Notes: generated by a model not told the origin, from the sequence alone. A stretch of DNA of 64,000 nucleotides from Aerosticca soli (GCF_003967035.1 NZ_AP018560.1:2217501-2281500); one strand, 5' to 3'. Positions 31,619 to 40,659 are shown, counted from the first letter of the stretch. Program-made: numbers and translations.

Positions 31619-31857
31619 GCAGAGCTCCACGACGCTGCCCTGAGGCAGCCTGAACTGGGACGCGCCATCGCCACGATGACGCCAAGGTAACCGCACCAGC
31701 GGAAGAGCTGCCGATTCTAGCGCACCATCAATGGGCCGGAGGCTGTCGATGAGCGGTCTTCTCGCGATTGTCACGCCGCGGCAAGGCGATTCGTCACAGC
31801 GGTCGGCTGCGCCCCGTCATGCTGCGCGCCCTAGGGGCAAGGGCGGCGCATCGAGCC

Positions 31858-33798
<1,941 letters not shown>

Positions 33799-33822
33799 GC
33801 GGGCGTGCCCGACGCCGATCCA

Positions 33823-33854
33823 CGAAAGGCCGGGCCGCGAGGTCCGGCCTTTCG
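33823..33854 (+). terminator. Terminator hairpin after gapA
   Basis: CGAAAGGCCGG and CCGGCCTTTCG form a perfect 11-bp stem with a 10-base loop, 25 bp after the gapA stop. The T-tract is absent, but an 11-bp stem with AAAGG/CCTTT is typical of intrinsic terminators in GC-rich gammaproteobacteria. Confidence 0.75.
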
Positions 33855-33912
33855 CATGAGGGGCGCACGAAAAAACCGCGCTTGCGCAGGCGCCGATCAC
33901 GGCCGGCAGGCG

Positions 33913-33926
33913 CTGACCTGGATCAA
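33913..33926 (+). promoter_or_regulatory. FNR/DNR-like box upstream of the truncated globin
   Basis: CTGACCTGGATCAA has half-sites TGAC and ATCA separated by four bases, two mismatches from the FNR consensus TTGAT-N4-ATCAA. It ends 62 bp before the globin start codon; a -10-like CACACT begins 23 bp after it. It is one of six similar boxes in the region. Confidence 0.6.
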
Positions 33927-33988
33927 GGCGCCGACGCCGCACCTGCCCGCACACTGCGCGGCATTCTTTTGGAAACGACAGCACGCCC

Positions 33989-34387
33989 ATGCTCGACCAA
34001 GCCGCCATCGCCCGCCTCGTCGCACGCTTCTACGGCATCGTGCGCGCCGATGCGCTGCTCGGGCCGATCTTCGCGGCGACGGTCAAGGACTGGCCCGAGC
34101 ACGAGCGGCGGCTGACCGCGTTCTGGTGCACGGTGGCCTTGCGCGGTGCCGACGACCGTCCCACTTACCACGGCAGCCCAATGGCCGCGCACCGGCCGCT
34201 GCCGATCGACGATGCGCATTTCGAGCACTGGCTCACGCTGTGGCGCGAAACCTGCCGCGCACAACTCGACGCCGAGGACGCGGCCAAGCTGATCGGCTAT
34301 GCCGAAGGCATCGCGCGCGGGCTGCGCTATGGCCTCGGCCTGCGCGGGCGTCGGCTGGTGCCGCGTATCGACCGGCCGCCGGCTTGA
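33989..34387 (+). CDS. Group III truncated hemoglobin
   Basis: A 132-residue 2-over-2 globin of group III (TrHbP). The N-terminal LVARFYGIVRADALLGPIF helix pair, the HERRLTAFWCTVALRG segment and the proximal histidine in HFEHWLTLWRET fit group III proteins such as Campylobacter Ctb, which bind O2 and NO. A role in NO or oxygen handling is suggested by the FNR/DNR-like box 62 bp upstream and by a nirK operon about 10 kb away under a similar box; this link is inference. It is separated from gapA by a terminator and converges on tpx. Confidence 0.9.
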   Translation: MLDQAAIARLVARFYGIVRADALLGPIFAATVKDWPEHERRLTAFWCTVALRGADDRPTYHGSPMAAHRPLPIDDAHFEHWLTLWRETCRAQLDAEDAAKLIGYAEGIARGLRYGLGLRGRRLVPRIDRPPA

Positions 34388-34444
34388 AGCCGCTTCGCCG
34401 AGGGTGGATCGAGGCTGCCCCAAGCGCCTGCACGGCGCTGAACG

Positions 34445-34470
34445 CAGCCGATCCTCATCCGGATCGGCTG
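34445..34470. terminator. Hairpin between the globin and tpx genes
   Basis: CAGCCGATCC and GGATCGGCTG form a perfect 10-bp stem around TCATCC in the gap between two convergent genes. There is no T-tract; it could attenuate transcription from either side. Confidence 0.5.
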
Positions 34471-34534
34471 TGGCCCATCCGCGCCGGCGCGGCGCTCGAC
34501 CCACCACGCCAACGCCGCGTGCAAACCTGAACGC

Positions 34535-35035
34535 TCAGCCGAGCGCCTTGAGCGCGGCCTCGTAGTCGGGCTCGTGGGAGAGCTCACTCACCAGCTCGGC
34601 GTGCAGCACCTTGTCGTCGCGATCCAGCACGATCACCGCGCGCGCGGCCAGCCCCGCCAGCGGGCCGGAAGCGATCGCCACGCCGTAGTCGCGCAGGAAA
34701 TGCCCGCCGCGCAGGGTCGAGAGCATCACCACGTTGTCCAGTCCCTCGGCGCCGCAGAAACGCGACTGCGCGAACGGCAGGTCGGCGGAAATGCACAGCA
34801 CCACGGTATCGGCGAGCCTGGCGGCGAGTTCGTTGAAGCGGCGCACGGAGGTGGCGCACACGCCGGTGTCCACGCTCGGGAAGATGTTGAGCACCTTGCG
34901 CTTGCCGGCGAACGCGGACAGCGGCACGTCGGCGAGATCCTTGCCGACCAGGGTGAAGGACGGCGCCTGCGTGCCGACCGTGGGGAAGCGGCCGTCGAGC
35001 TGCACCGGCTGACCCTTGAACGTGACCTGTGACAT
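34535..35035 (-). CDS. tpx: Thiol peroxidase
   Basis: A 166-residue atypical 2-Cys peroxiredoxin that reduces lipid and organic hydroperoxides with thioredoxin. The peroxidatic cysteine is in [16 protein letters not shown] and the resolving cysteine in [11 protein letters not shown], the Tpx arrangement. The N-terminal [12 protein letters not shown] and the C-terminal [14 protein letters not shown] are family marks. It follows the CopD-like membrane gene by 25 bp and so is probably driven by the FNR/DNR-like box in front of that gene, which would place this peroxidase among low-oxygen-induced functions. Confidence 0.95.
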   Translation of the reverse strand: MSQVTFKGQPVQLDGRFPTVGTQAPSFTLVGKDLADVPLSAFAGKRKVLNIFPSVDTGVCATSVRRFNELAARLADTVVLCISADLPFAQSRFCGAEGLDNVVMLSTLRGGHFLRDYGVAIASGPLAGLAARAVIVLDRDDKVLHAELVSELSHEPDYEAALKALG

Positions 35036-35060
35036 GGCAAGACCTCGCGTGTGATCGGGC

Positions 35061-35498
35061 CTACCAGTAGACCATGGTCTTGGCCAGAAAGACGATGCCC
35101 GCCATCAGCGCCAGCAGCACGCGGTGCGTGTGCCGGCGGCGGCAGCCGTCCAGACGTCCGCGCCGCAGCGCCCACCAGGCGCGCGCGAAGATAGCGAGCA
35201 CGGCGAGCGCGAGCAGCACCTTGAGGGCGAGCAGATGGCCGAACCGCGTGTCGAGGCAGGCGATGCCGCCGCAGCGCAGCCGGAACAGCCAGCCGCCGCT
35301 GGCGAACAAGAGCACCACCACGAACGGCATGAAACCGCGCACGCGCCTCATCGCCGCCGATTCCACGCGCGCGTAGGCCTCGGCGTCCACCTGGCGTTCC
35401 AGCGGCTCCAGTACCAGCGTCTCGTACACCACCGCGCCGACGAACACGATGGCGCAGACGAGGTGCAGCAGCACGATCCACGGATAGACCTGATGCAT
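35061..35498 (-). CDS. CopD-domain-like integral membrane protein
   Basis: A 145-residue protein with four hydrophobic segments ([85 protein letters not shown]). Histidines early in helices 1 and 3 and at the start of helix 4 could bind heme or copper as in CopD/YkoE-like proteins. The start at 35498 (MHQVYPW) fits; upstream codons cross the FNR-like box. It precedes tpx by 25 bp. The family label is tentative; a heme- or copper-binding membrane protein under low-oxygen control is the working idea. Confidence 0.75.
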   Translation of the reverse strand: MHQVYPWIVLLHLVCAIVFVGAVVYETLVLEPLERQVDAEAYARVESAAMRRVRGFMPFVVVLLFASGGWLFRLRCGGIACLDTRFGHLLALKVLLALAVLAIFARAWWALRRGRLDGCRRRHTHRVLLALMAGIVFLAKTMVYW

Positions 35499-35555
35499 GG
35501 CGTTTTCCCGCAAGGTCGACGCCACGGAACTTCCGCGCCAGGCGCTCGACACGCC

Positions 35556-35569
35556 ATGACCTGCATCAG
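35556..35569 (-). promoter_or_regulatory. FNR/DNR-like box upstream of the copD-like/tpx operon
   Basis: ATGACCTGCATCAG (plus-strand reading) has half-sites TGAC and ATCA with a four-base spacer. It lies 57 bp upstream of the CopD-like start codon, the same distance as the box before nirK, with which it shares 13 of 14 bases. Confidence 0.6.
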
Positions 35570-35673
35570 GGGAAGTGCTGATCGACAACGGCGAGACGGC
35601 CAGGGCTTAACGCCGCTGGCGCTCGGGCGCGCGCGGTGCCAGAGCCAGACACATCTGCTACGCCGCCGCTTTG

Positions 35674-35687
35674 CTGACCTACGTCAA
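35674..35687 (+). promoter_or_regulatory. FNR/DNR-like box upstream of the PLP-enzyme/tyrA operon
   Basis: CTGACCTACGTCAA, half-sites TGAC and GTCA, ends 57 bp before the start codon of the PLP enzyme; CACCAT begins 22 bp after it at the place expected for a -10. The divergent copD-like gene has its own box 104 bp away. The rest of this 246-bp intergenic region shows no gene. Confidence 0.58.
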
Positions 35688-35744
35688 CGTGCTCGGCATC
35701 GCCCACCTGCACCATCCGTGGGGGTGGCTATACGGCTGGCTGGC

Positions 35745-36905
35745 ATGAACGTTTCGATTCGACCGCGCGACACTTTCGACACGCACACCGGCATGGAAGG
35801 TGTGCTGCACCTGGTCAACCCCCTGCGCGAGGCCGATCGGCGCTGGGTGCACACGGCGGTGACGCGGCTGGCGCAGGAATCCGCGCGCTCGGCCGACACC
35901 CACCTGCTCAAGCTCGAACTGCCCGGCTTCCACGGCATCGACTTCTACTTCAAGGACGAATCGGCGCATCCCAGCGGCAGCCTGAAGCACCGGCTGGCGC
36001 GCTCGCTGTTCCTGTACGCGCTGTGCAACGGCCGGCTGCGCGACGGTCAGACCGTGGTCGACGCCTCCTCCGGCAGCACGGCGATCGCCGAGGCGTGGTT
36101 CGCGCGGCTGCTGGGCCTGCCGTTCGTGGCGGTGATGCCGGCCTGCACCGCGCCCGGCAAGATCCATGCGGTGCAGGCGCTGGGCGGCCGCTGCGAGCTG
36201 GTGGACGACCCCGCGCAGGTGTACGCCACGGCGGAGGCGCTGGCCGAACGCGGCGCGTGCTTTCTCGACCAGTTCGGCCTCGCCGAGCGCGCCACCGACT
36301 GGCGCGGCAACAACAACATCGCCGAGTCGATCATCGGCCAGATGGCGCTGGAGGCCGAGCCCGAGCCGAGCTGGATCGTCTGCGGCGCCGGCACCGGCGG
36401 CACCTCGGCCACCATCGGTCGCTATCTGCGCTACCGGCGCCTGTACACGCGTCTTTGCGTAGCCGAACCGGCCGGCTGCGCCTTCGCAGAAGGCTGGCGC
36501 AGCCGCGATCCCCACGCCCGGGCGACGCAGGCCACGCTGATCGAAGGCATCGGCCGGCCGCAGGTGGAGCCGGGCTTCCTGTTCGACGTGGTGGATCGCG
36601 TGATCGAGGTGCCGGACGCCGCCTCGATCGCCGCCGCCTGGCTGCTGGAAGAACTGCTCGGTCGCCGCTACGGCGGCTCGTCCGGCACCAACCTGGTCGC
36701 CTGCCTGGAACTGGCCGCCGCGATGCGTGCGCGCGGCGAACGCGGCAGCATCGTCAGCCTGCTGTGCGACCGCGGCGAACGCTACGCACAGACGCTGTTC
36801 GACCCGGCCTGGCTCGCCGCGCGCGGCATCGAACTCGCGCCCTGGGACGCCGCCCTGCGCACCAGCCTGCGCACGGGCTGTCCGCCATTGGCGTCGACGC
36901 GCTAA
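35745..36905 (+). CDS. PLP-dependent cysteine synthase-family enzyme
   Basis: A 386-residue fold-type II PLP enzyme related to O-acetylserine sulfhydrylase and cystathionine beta-synthase. The PLP lysine is in ESAHPSGSLKHRLARSLF (~84), the Asn/Ser substrate loop is ASSGSTAIAEAWFA and the phosphate-binding loop is CGAGTGGTSATIGRYL. The C-terminal extension (residues ~330-386) with YGGSSGTNLVACLELAA and LLCDRGERYAQTLFDPAWL matches a variant subgroup. True cysteine synthase activity is unproven. It begins 57 bp after an FNR/DNR-like box and is 33 bp upstream of a prephenate dehydrogenase-like gene. Confidence 0.85.
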   Translation: MNVSIRPRDTFDTHTGMEGVLHLVNPLREADRRWVHTAVTRLAQESARSADTHLLKLELPGFHGIDFYFKDESAHPSGSLKHRLARSLFLYALCNGRLRDGQTVVDASSGSTAIAEAWFARLLGLPFVAVMPACTAPGKIHAVQALGGRCELVDDPAQVYATAEALAERGACFLDQFGLAERATDWRGNNNIAESIIGQMALEAEPEPSWIVCGAGTGGTSATIGRYLRYRRLYTRLCVAEPAGCAFAEGWRSRDPHARATQATLIEGIGRPQVEPGFLFDVVDRVIEVPDAASIAAAWLLEELLGRRYGGSSGTNLVACLELAAAMRARGERGSIVSLLCDRGERYAQTLFDPAWLAARGIELAPWDAALRTSLRTGCPPLASTR

Positions 36906-36938
36906 CGTATCCGCCCCTTTCGCCTGGCGGATCGTTCC

Positions 36939-37727
36939 ATGCCGGTTGCCTTGTTCGGTTACGGCCGTTTCGGCCGCGCCTTCGCCGAGCTGCTGCAGCG
37001 CGCAGGTCAGGCCGTGCGCGTGTTCGATCCGCAGGCGCAGGTGCCGGCGGACCTCGCCGCGGCCAGCCCCGAAGCCGCGCTCGAGAGCGCCGACTGGGTG
37101 GTACTGGCGATGCCGGTGCCCGCGCTCGAGAGCGCGCTGCGCACGTTGCGCCCTTGGCTCACGCCCGCGCACACGGTGATCGACGTCGGCAGCGTCAAGG
37201 AACGCCCCTGCGCGCTGCTGGACGAAGTGCTCGGCGCGAGCATTCCGCATGCCGGCACGCACCCCCTGTTCGGCCCGCTCAGCCTCGCCCGCGACGAGCG
37301 TCCGCTGCGCGTGGTGCTGTGCGCCAGCGCCCGGCATCCGCAGGCCGCCGCGCGCACGCGCACGCTGTTCGAGACGCTGGGCTGCGAGGTGATCGAACAG
37401 GACGCGGCCACGCACGACCGCGCGATGGCGCAGACCCATGCGCTGGCGTTCTTCATCGCCCGCGCGCTGGTCGAGATGGGCATCGGCGAGGACCTGCGCA
37501 CCGCGCCGCCCTCGTTCCTGGGCCTGGCCAACATGCTCGCCGCCGTGCGTGGCGACGCCGGCCACCTGTTCGCCGCGATCCAGCGCGACAACCCCTACGC
37601 CGCCGCCGCGCGCGAGGACTTCATCGCCCACCTGACCGCCATCCACCGCCGTCTCGCCGGCGGCGAAGGCGAGGCGCTGGCGATCCCCGAATCCGCCGGC
37701 GAAGCCCTCAATCCGTCGACGCCGTAG
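36939..37727 (+). CDS. tyrA: Prephenate dehydrogenase-family protein
   Basis: A 262-residue NAD(P)-dependent dehydrogenase that would convert prephenate to 4-hydroxyphenylpyruvate for tyrosine. The dinucleotide loop is LFGYGRFGRAFAELL, followed by VVLAMPVPALESALRTL, VIDVGSVKERP and the conserved THPLFGPLSLA with the substrate histidine; the C-terminal helical dimerisation part has HDRAMAQTHALAFFIARAL. It is shorter than bifunctional TyrA and has no chorismate mutase or ACT domain. It probably shares the transcript of the preceding PLP enzyme. Its last 20 bp overlap the convergent zinc-ribbon gene. Confidence 0.85.
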   Translation: MPVALFGYGRFGRAFAELLQRAGQAVRVFDPQAQVPADLAAASPEAALESADWVVLAMPVPALESALRTLRPWLTPAHTVIDVGSVKERPCALLDEVLGASIPHAGTHPLFGPLSLARDERPLRVVLCASARHPQAAARTRTLFETLGCEVIEQDAATHDRAMAQTHALAFFIARALVEMGIGEDLRTAPPSFLGLANMLAAVRGDAGHLFAAIQRDNPYAAAAREDFIAHLTAIHRRLAGGEGEALAIPESAGEALNPSTP

Positions 37728-38007
37728 CCTGCTCCAGCCACGCCAGCGTGTGGCGCAACTCCGCCTGCAACGCAAGCCAGGAACGCTCCCACTGGCCCTC
37801 GTGCGGCCTTGCCCGGGCGAAACGCCCGAGCCGCGCCCGCGCCTCGTCGAGCGCCTTGCGCAACGCGGCGACTTCGGCCAGCGTGCGCTCGTGCTCGTCC
37901 TTGCCGACGAGCAGCACCTTGCGGTCGCGACACACGCCGATGCACGGCTGCGGCGCCTCGATCCGCCCGCAACCGATGCACTGCCAAGCCTCCAGATAAT
38001 CGGCCAT
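37708..38007 (-). CDS. Small protein with N-terminal cysteine cluster
   Basis: I do not recognise this 99-residue protein. Residues ~8-25 hold four cysteines (WQCIGCGRIEAPQPCIGVCR, C-x2-C-x9-C-x3-C), a zinc-ribbon- or iron-sulfur-like arrangement, and the remainder is a charged helical region (DEHERTLAEVAALRKALDEA) with several tryptophans. The start at 38007 (MADYLEAW) is preferred. An FNR/DNR-like box lies 56 bp upstream, so low-oxygen expression is likely. The 3' end overlaps tyrA by 20 bp on the other strand. Confidence 0.7.
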   Translation of the reverse strand: MADYLEAWQCIGCGRIEAPQPCIGVCRDRKVLLVGKDEHERTLAEVAALRKALDEARARLGRFARARPHEGQWERSWLALQAELRHTLAWLEQATASTD

Positions 38008-38063
38008 CGCCCACCTCACGAACCAGCAAGAGCCGAGCCTAAACCCTCCCCCACCCGCCCTCG

Positions 38064-38077
38064 CTGACCGAAGTCAA
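38064..38077 (-). promoter_or_regulatory. FNR/DNR-like box upstream of the cysteine-cluster gene
   Basis: CTGACCGAAGTCAA (plus reading; TTGACTTCGGTCAG on the coding strand) lies 56 bp upstream of the minus-strand start codon at 38007. A TAGGCT hexamer begins 22 bp after it, where a -10 is expected. Confidence 0.58.
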
Positions 38078-38162
38078 CGCCCGCTTCGCCAACCCATCCG
38101 CCGCGGCGCCGGCGCCATTGAAGTCACCCCGTATCGGTAACCTTGGTGCCTTACGGCTTGGT

Positions 38163-38186
38163 TTGTAACTACAAATGTAGTTACAA
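38163..38186 (+). promoter_or_regulatory. BrnTA operator: perfect 10-bp inverted repeat
   Basis: TTGTAACTAC and GTAGTTACAA flank AAAT, 25 bp before the brnT start codon. Perfect, AT-rich inverted repeats of TTGTA.../...TACAA type occur at the promoters of BrnTA modules, where the BrnA-BrnT complex represses its own operon. A TACAAT-like -10 overlaps the right arm, so binding would block the polymerase. Confidence 0.8.
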
Positions 38187-38211
38187 TCGCTCCATAACCG
38201 AGCGCCATCCC

Positions 38212-38490
38212 ATGACCCTGAATTTTGAATGGGACGATGAAAAAGCCGCTTCCAATCTGACCAAACACCACGTGGCTTTCGAGGACGCCATGCTGGTGTT
38301 TTACGACCCGCACCGCCTCGATCGCTACGACGGCCGCGAGGACTACGGCGAGGATCGCTTCCTCACCATCGCCCTAGTTGGCACTGTCGAGCTGGCCGTC
38401 GCCTACACCGTGCGCGACGACACTATCCGCCTCATCTCCGCCCGAAAGGCCGAACGCCATGAGCGACACGACTACTGGAAAAACCGTTAG
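38212..38490 (+). CDS. brnT: BrnT family ribonuclease toxin
   Basis: A 92-residue RelE-fold toxin of type II, an mRNA interferase. The family pattern is clear: N-terminal FEWDDEKAASNLTKHHVAFEDA, central GEDRFLTIALVG and the C-terminal RLISARKAERHERHDYW with the catalytic Arg/Lys residues. The start at 38212 follows the operator by 25 bp. It overlaps brnA by 32 bp, the usual toxin-first order for this module. Expression is expected to be held down by the BrnA-BrnT complex at the inverted repeat. Confidence 0.95.
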   Translation: MTLNFEWDDEKAASNLTKHHVAFEDAMLVFYDPHRLDRYDGREDYGEDRFLTIALVGTVELAVAYTVRDDTIRLISARKAERHERHDYWKNR

Positions 38491-38785
38491 GTTCACCCTC
38501 GACCCGGCCAACCCGCCCAAGTTGAGCGACGAGGCCAAGGCCCGGCTTGCACACCTGGCTGCCATGCCGGACAGCGAGATCGACTTCAGCGATATTCCGC
38601 CCAGCCCGGCCGATGCCGAGTGGACGCGCCCGGGCATCCCGTTCTCGACCGAGAACAAACGCCAGGTCACGCTGCGCCTGGATGCCGACGTCCTGGACTA
38701 CTTTCGGCGCACCGGCACGCGGTACCAAACCCGCATCAACCAGGTGCTACGCGCCTACATGCAGGCGCACATCGACAAGCGATGA
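38459..38785 (+). CDS. brnA: BrnA family antitoxin
   Basis: A 108-residue antitoxin with a C-terminal ribbon-helix-helix DNA-binding domain: RQVTLRLDADVLDYFRRTG followed by YQTRINQVLRAYMQAHID. The N-terminal half (TVRFTLDPANPPKLSDEAKA, then DSEIDFSDIPPSP) is the toxin-neutralising part typical of longer BrnA proteins. It overlaps brnT by 32 bp. A GCCCCGTG/CACGGGGC hairpin lies 60 bp after the stop and the first repeat array begins just beyond. Confidence 0.93.
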   Translation: MSDTTTGKTVRFTLDPANPPKLSDEAKARLAHLAAMPDSEIDFSDIPPSPADAEWTRPGIPFSTENKRQVTLRLDADVLDYFRRTGTRYQTRINQVLRAYMQAHIDKR

Positions 38786-38845
38786 CCGACCAAAGGTCTA
38801 CGCTCTACGGCCAGGGGGCTCGGCAACCCAACTGAATGCGTCAAG

Positions 38846-38870
38846 GCCCCGTGACACCTCCGCACGGGGC
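38846..38870 (+). terminator. Hairpin after brnTA
   Basis: GCCCCGTG and CACGGGGC form an 8-bp stem around ACACCTCCG, 60 bp after the brnA stop and just before repeat array I. It lacks a T-tract; terminator function is probable rather than certain. Confidence 0.5.
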
Positions 38871-39074
38871 GGAAACACCACATAAAAACCCGCCACCGCA
38901 GGCGGACGGAACCCAAAACCCAGCCGCCATCCCATCACCAAAACGCCACGCCCCCGCAATGGCGACCCACGCGCGAACCCGCCCGCCTTGCCATAACACC
39001 CGCCACGGCCACACCCGCCATGACGGCAAACTGCCTTGGCCTTGGCTTGTGCTTTTGGCTCTGGCTTTTCGGGG

Positions 39075-39232
39075 CCCCTATGAGGCGGCGATCGCCGGCC
39101 AGCCAAAGCCCGCCAGGGTGGCCGGCAGGAGCCGGCCATTTTTCGTCGGGGCAGGAAGCCCCGTCGAAAAACGCTGACCGGCGAGCGCGCACCTTGCCGG
39201 GCCATCAGGCCCGGCAAGGCGCCTCATCGGGG
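39075..39232 (+). repeat. Repeat core 1 (reference copy)
   Basis: The core is closed by an outer stem, CCCCTATGAGGCG (39075-39087) with CGCCTCATCGGGG (39220-39232), 12 of 13 pairs. Inside are TGGCCGGC-AGGA-GCCGGCCA (39119-39138), a 14-bp hairpin with one mismatch, TTTTTCGTCGGGGC/GCCCCGTCGAAAAA with loop AGGAA (39139-39171), and a perfect 12-bp hairpin CCTTGCCGGGCC/GGCCCGGCAAGG with loop ATCA (39192-39219). A second GCCGGCCA at 39094-39101 can pair with the same TGGCCGGC, so two pairings compete. Confidence 0.88.
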
Positions 39233-39496
39233 TGGCCTCTCTTTTGGGTCCTTTTCTCTGGCCACACAGAGAAAAGGACCCCGGCCGCCAGCAGGCGGAC
39301 GGAACCCAAAGCCAGCCGCCGAAAAACACAACCCGGCGGCCATCCCATCACCAAAACGCCACGCCCCCCGCGATGGCGACCCCCACGCGAACCCGCCCGC
39401 CTTGCCATGACAATCGCCGCGGCCACAACCGCCATGGCGACAAACGCTGCCTTGGCTTTGGCTTTGGCCTGTGCTTTTGGCTCTGGCTTTCGGGGG

Positions 39497-39656
39497 CCCC
39501 TATGAGGCGGCGATCGCCGGCCAGCCAAAGCCCGCCAGGGTGGCCGGCAGGAAGCCGGCCATTTTTCGTCGGGGCAGGAAGCCCCGTCGAAAAACGCTGA
39601 CCGGCGAGCGCGCACCTTGCCGGGCCAATCAGGCCCGGCAAGGCGCCTCATCGGGG
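39497..39656 (+). repeat. Repeat core 2
   Basis: Same stems as core 1, with AGGAA in both GGA-type loops and AATCA in the third hairpin loop. It is followed by the CTACTTTCTCTT type of hairpin C (39674-39709) and by a D block extended with AACGAACCAAAACGAACC. Confidence 0.88.
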
Positions 39657-39886
39657 TGCCGTTCTCTTTGGCTACTTTCTCTTCGGGCAAGCAAGAGAAA
39701 GTAGCCCGGCCGCCGGCAGGCGGACGGAACGAACCAAAACGAACCAACATCACGTGGGGCTGATAGTCGAGCCTGGCCGCCGGCAGGCGGACGGAACCCA
39801 ACACCCAAAACCCCAACCACATGGCGCAAGCCGCAGGCTTGCTCTAACCTAGCTCCCGATCAGCCCTTTTTGGGCACCACACCGCC

Positions 39887-40342
39887 ATGACACGCCCCAT
39901 CAAAATCGAAACGCTGCGCGAGCTGGTCTCGGCCGGGTCGGTCCAGTCCGCCACCATCATGGGCCAGAAGGGCGGCTATGCGGTGCTGGTCGACGTGGGT
40001 ATGCAGCAGCGCCCGCTGGGCACCAAATACGGCAAGGCGCGGATGTTCGCCACCACCGACACCGCCGTGAAAGCCCTGCGCGAGATCGGCATGCAACGCT
40101 TCAAGGTCGACGTGACGCACTACGAACCGGGCTCGCTGCGCCCCGGCCGCCCGGACACGACGAGACGCGCCAAGGAAGCCGCGCACCGGCTCGAACATGA
40201 CCGATGGTTCCGCGACCAGGTGCAGCGCACGAAGGCCGCCATCGAGGCCGGAACCGAACCACTGATCGACGGCGACACCCTGTGGGCCGAGCTGACCGCC
40301 GAGGCCGAGCGCATGGATGCGACCCGGCGCGCGCGCAAGTGA
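39887..40342 (+). CDS. Two-domain antitoxin (ParC-like N-terminus, PaaA2-like C-terminus)
   Basis: A 151-residue protein directly upstream of a ParE-type toxin. The C-terminal ~55 residues (LEHDRWFRDQVQRTKAAIEA, then LWAELTAEAERMDATRR) match PaaA2-type antitoxins, which have the D/H-x-WF-x-x-x-V signature. The N-terminal ~95 residues (RELVSAGSVQSATIMGQKGG and RMFATTDTAVKALREIGMQR) resemble ParC/partition-associated proteins carried by plasmids, as I recall them, and are not a classical DNA-binding domain. The stop overlaps the toxin GTG start. It lies between two copies of the structured repeat. Confidence 0.75.
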   Translation: MTRPIKIETLRELVSAGSVQSATIMGQKGGYAVLVDVGMQQRPLGTKYGKARMFATTDTAVKALREIGMQRFKVDVTHYEPGSLRPGRPDTTRRAKEAAHRLEHDRWFRDQVQRTKAAIEAGTEPLIDGDTLWAELTAEAERMDATRRARK

Positions 40343-40644
40343 AGATCCGCTACACGCGCAGCGCCCAGCAGGATTTGCGCGATCTGCTGCACTACGGGCT
40401 GGCGCACTGGCCCGGCACGGCCGTGGCCTTCGTGACGCAACTGCGCGCGCGCCTGGAATCGACGCTGACCCAACACCCCAGGGCCGGCCGGAAAGGACGC
40501 GAGAAAGGCACCCGCGAGTTCGTTCTCGCCGGCACCCGGCACATCGTGGTGTACCTGCCGCCCAGCGAATCGAACCCCGACGTGATCGTCGTGCGCGTGC
40601 TGCATGGCGCGCAGCAATGGCCCGAACAAACCGAAGAGGCATGA
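40339..40644 (+). CDS. parE: ParE/RelE-superfamily toxin
   Basis: A 101-residue type II toxin. KIRYTRSAQQDLRDLLHYGL at the start, a central FVTQLRARLESTLTQHPRAG and the C-terminal VYLPPSESNPDVIVVRVLHGAQQW are the ParE pattern; ParE toxins inhibit DNA gyrase. The GTG start overlaps the antitoxin stop by four bases (GTGA), which sets the start and indicates coupling. It ends about 20 bp before block A of repeat array II. Confidence 0.9.
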   Translation: MKIRYTRSAQQDLRDLLHYGLAHWPGTAVAFVTQLRARLESTLTQHPRAGRKGREKGTREFVLAGTRHIVVYLPPSESNPDVIVVRVLHGAQQWPEQTEEA

Positions 40645-40659
40645 GGCGCCCACGCAACC

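Larger units (their letters stand above)
38886..39800 (+). repeat. Structured repeat array I (two units, forward)
   Basis: This 1.1-kb stretch between brnA and the next antitoxin gene has no credible gene. It is built from blocks in the order D-A-core-C-D-A-core-C-D. D is a GGCGGACGGAACCCAAAACC block; A is a leader rich in GCGATGGCGACCC and CGCCTTGCCATGAC; the core is ~158 bp; C is a hairpin of ~50 bp. C follows core 1 as the CCTTTTCTCT type and core 2 as the CTACTTTCTCTT type. Core-to-core distance is 422 bp. Open frames run through both strands here because the DNA is GC-rich and repeated; none has a ribosome-binding site or known relatives. Confidence 0.9.

Noticed and set aside
39075-39232. 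Cores as REP/BIME elements of the GTAG type with a RAYT transposase
   Set aside because: There is no GTAG head beside a short imperfect palindrome, the element is ~158 bp with several hairpins, and no RAYT gene is in the window.
38836-39822. Many open frames of 60-200 codons on both strands through the repeat arrays (also in 40.7-41.1, 47.7-49.1 and 52.2-53.2 kb)
   Set aside because: They follow the repeat units, overlap each other in several frames, lack ribosome-binding sites and give Arg/Pro/Gly-rich compositions that recur with each repeat; they reflect GC-rich repeated DNA without stops.
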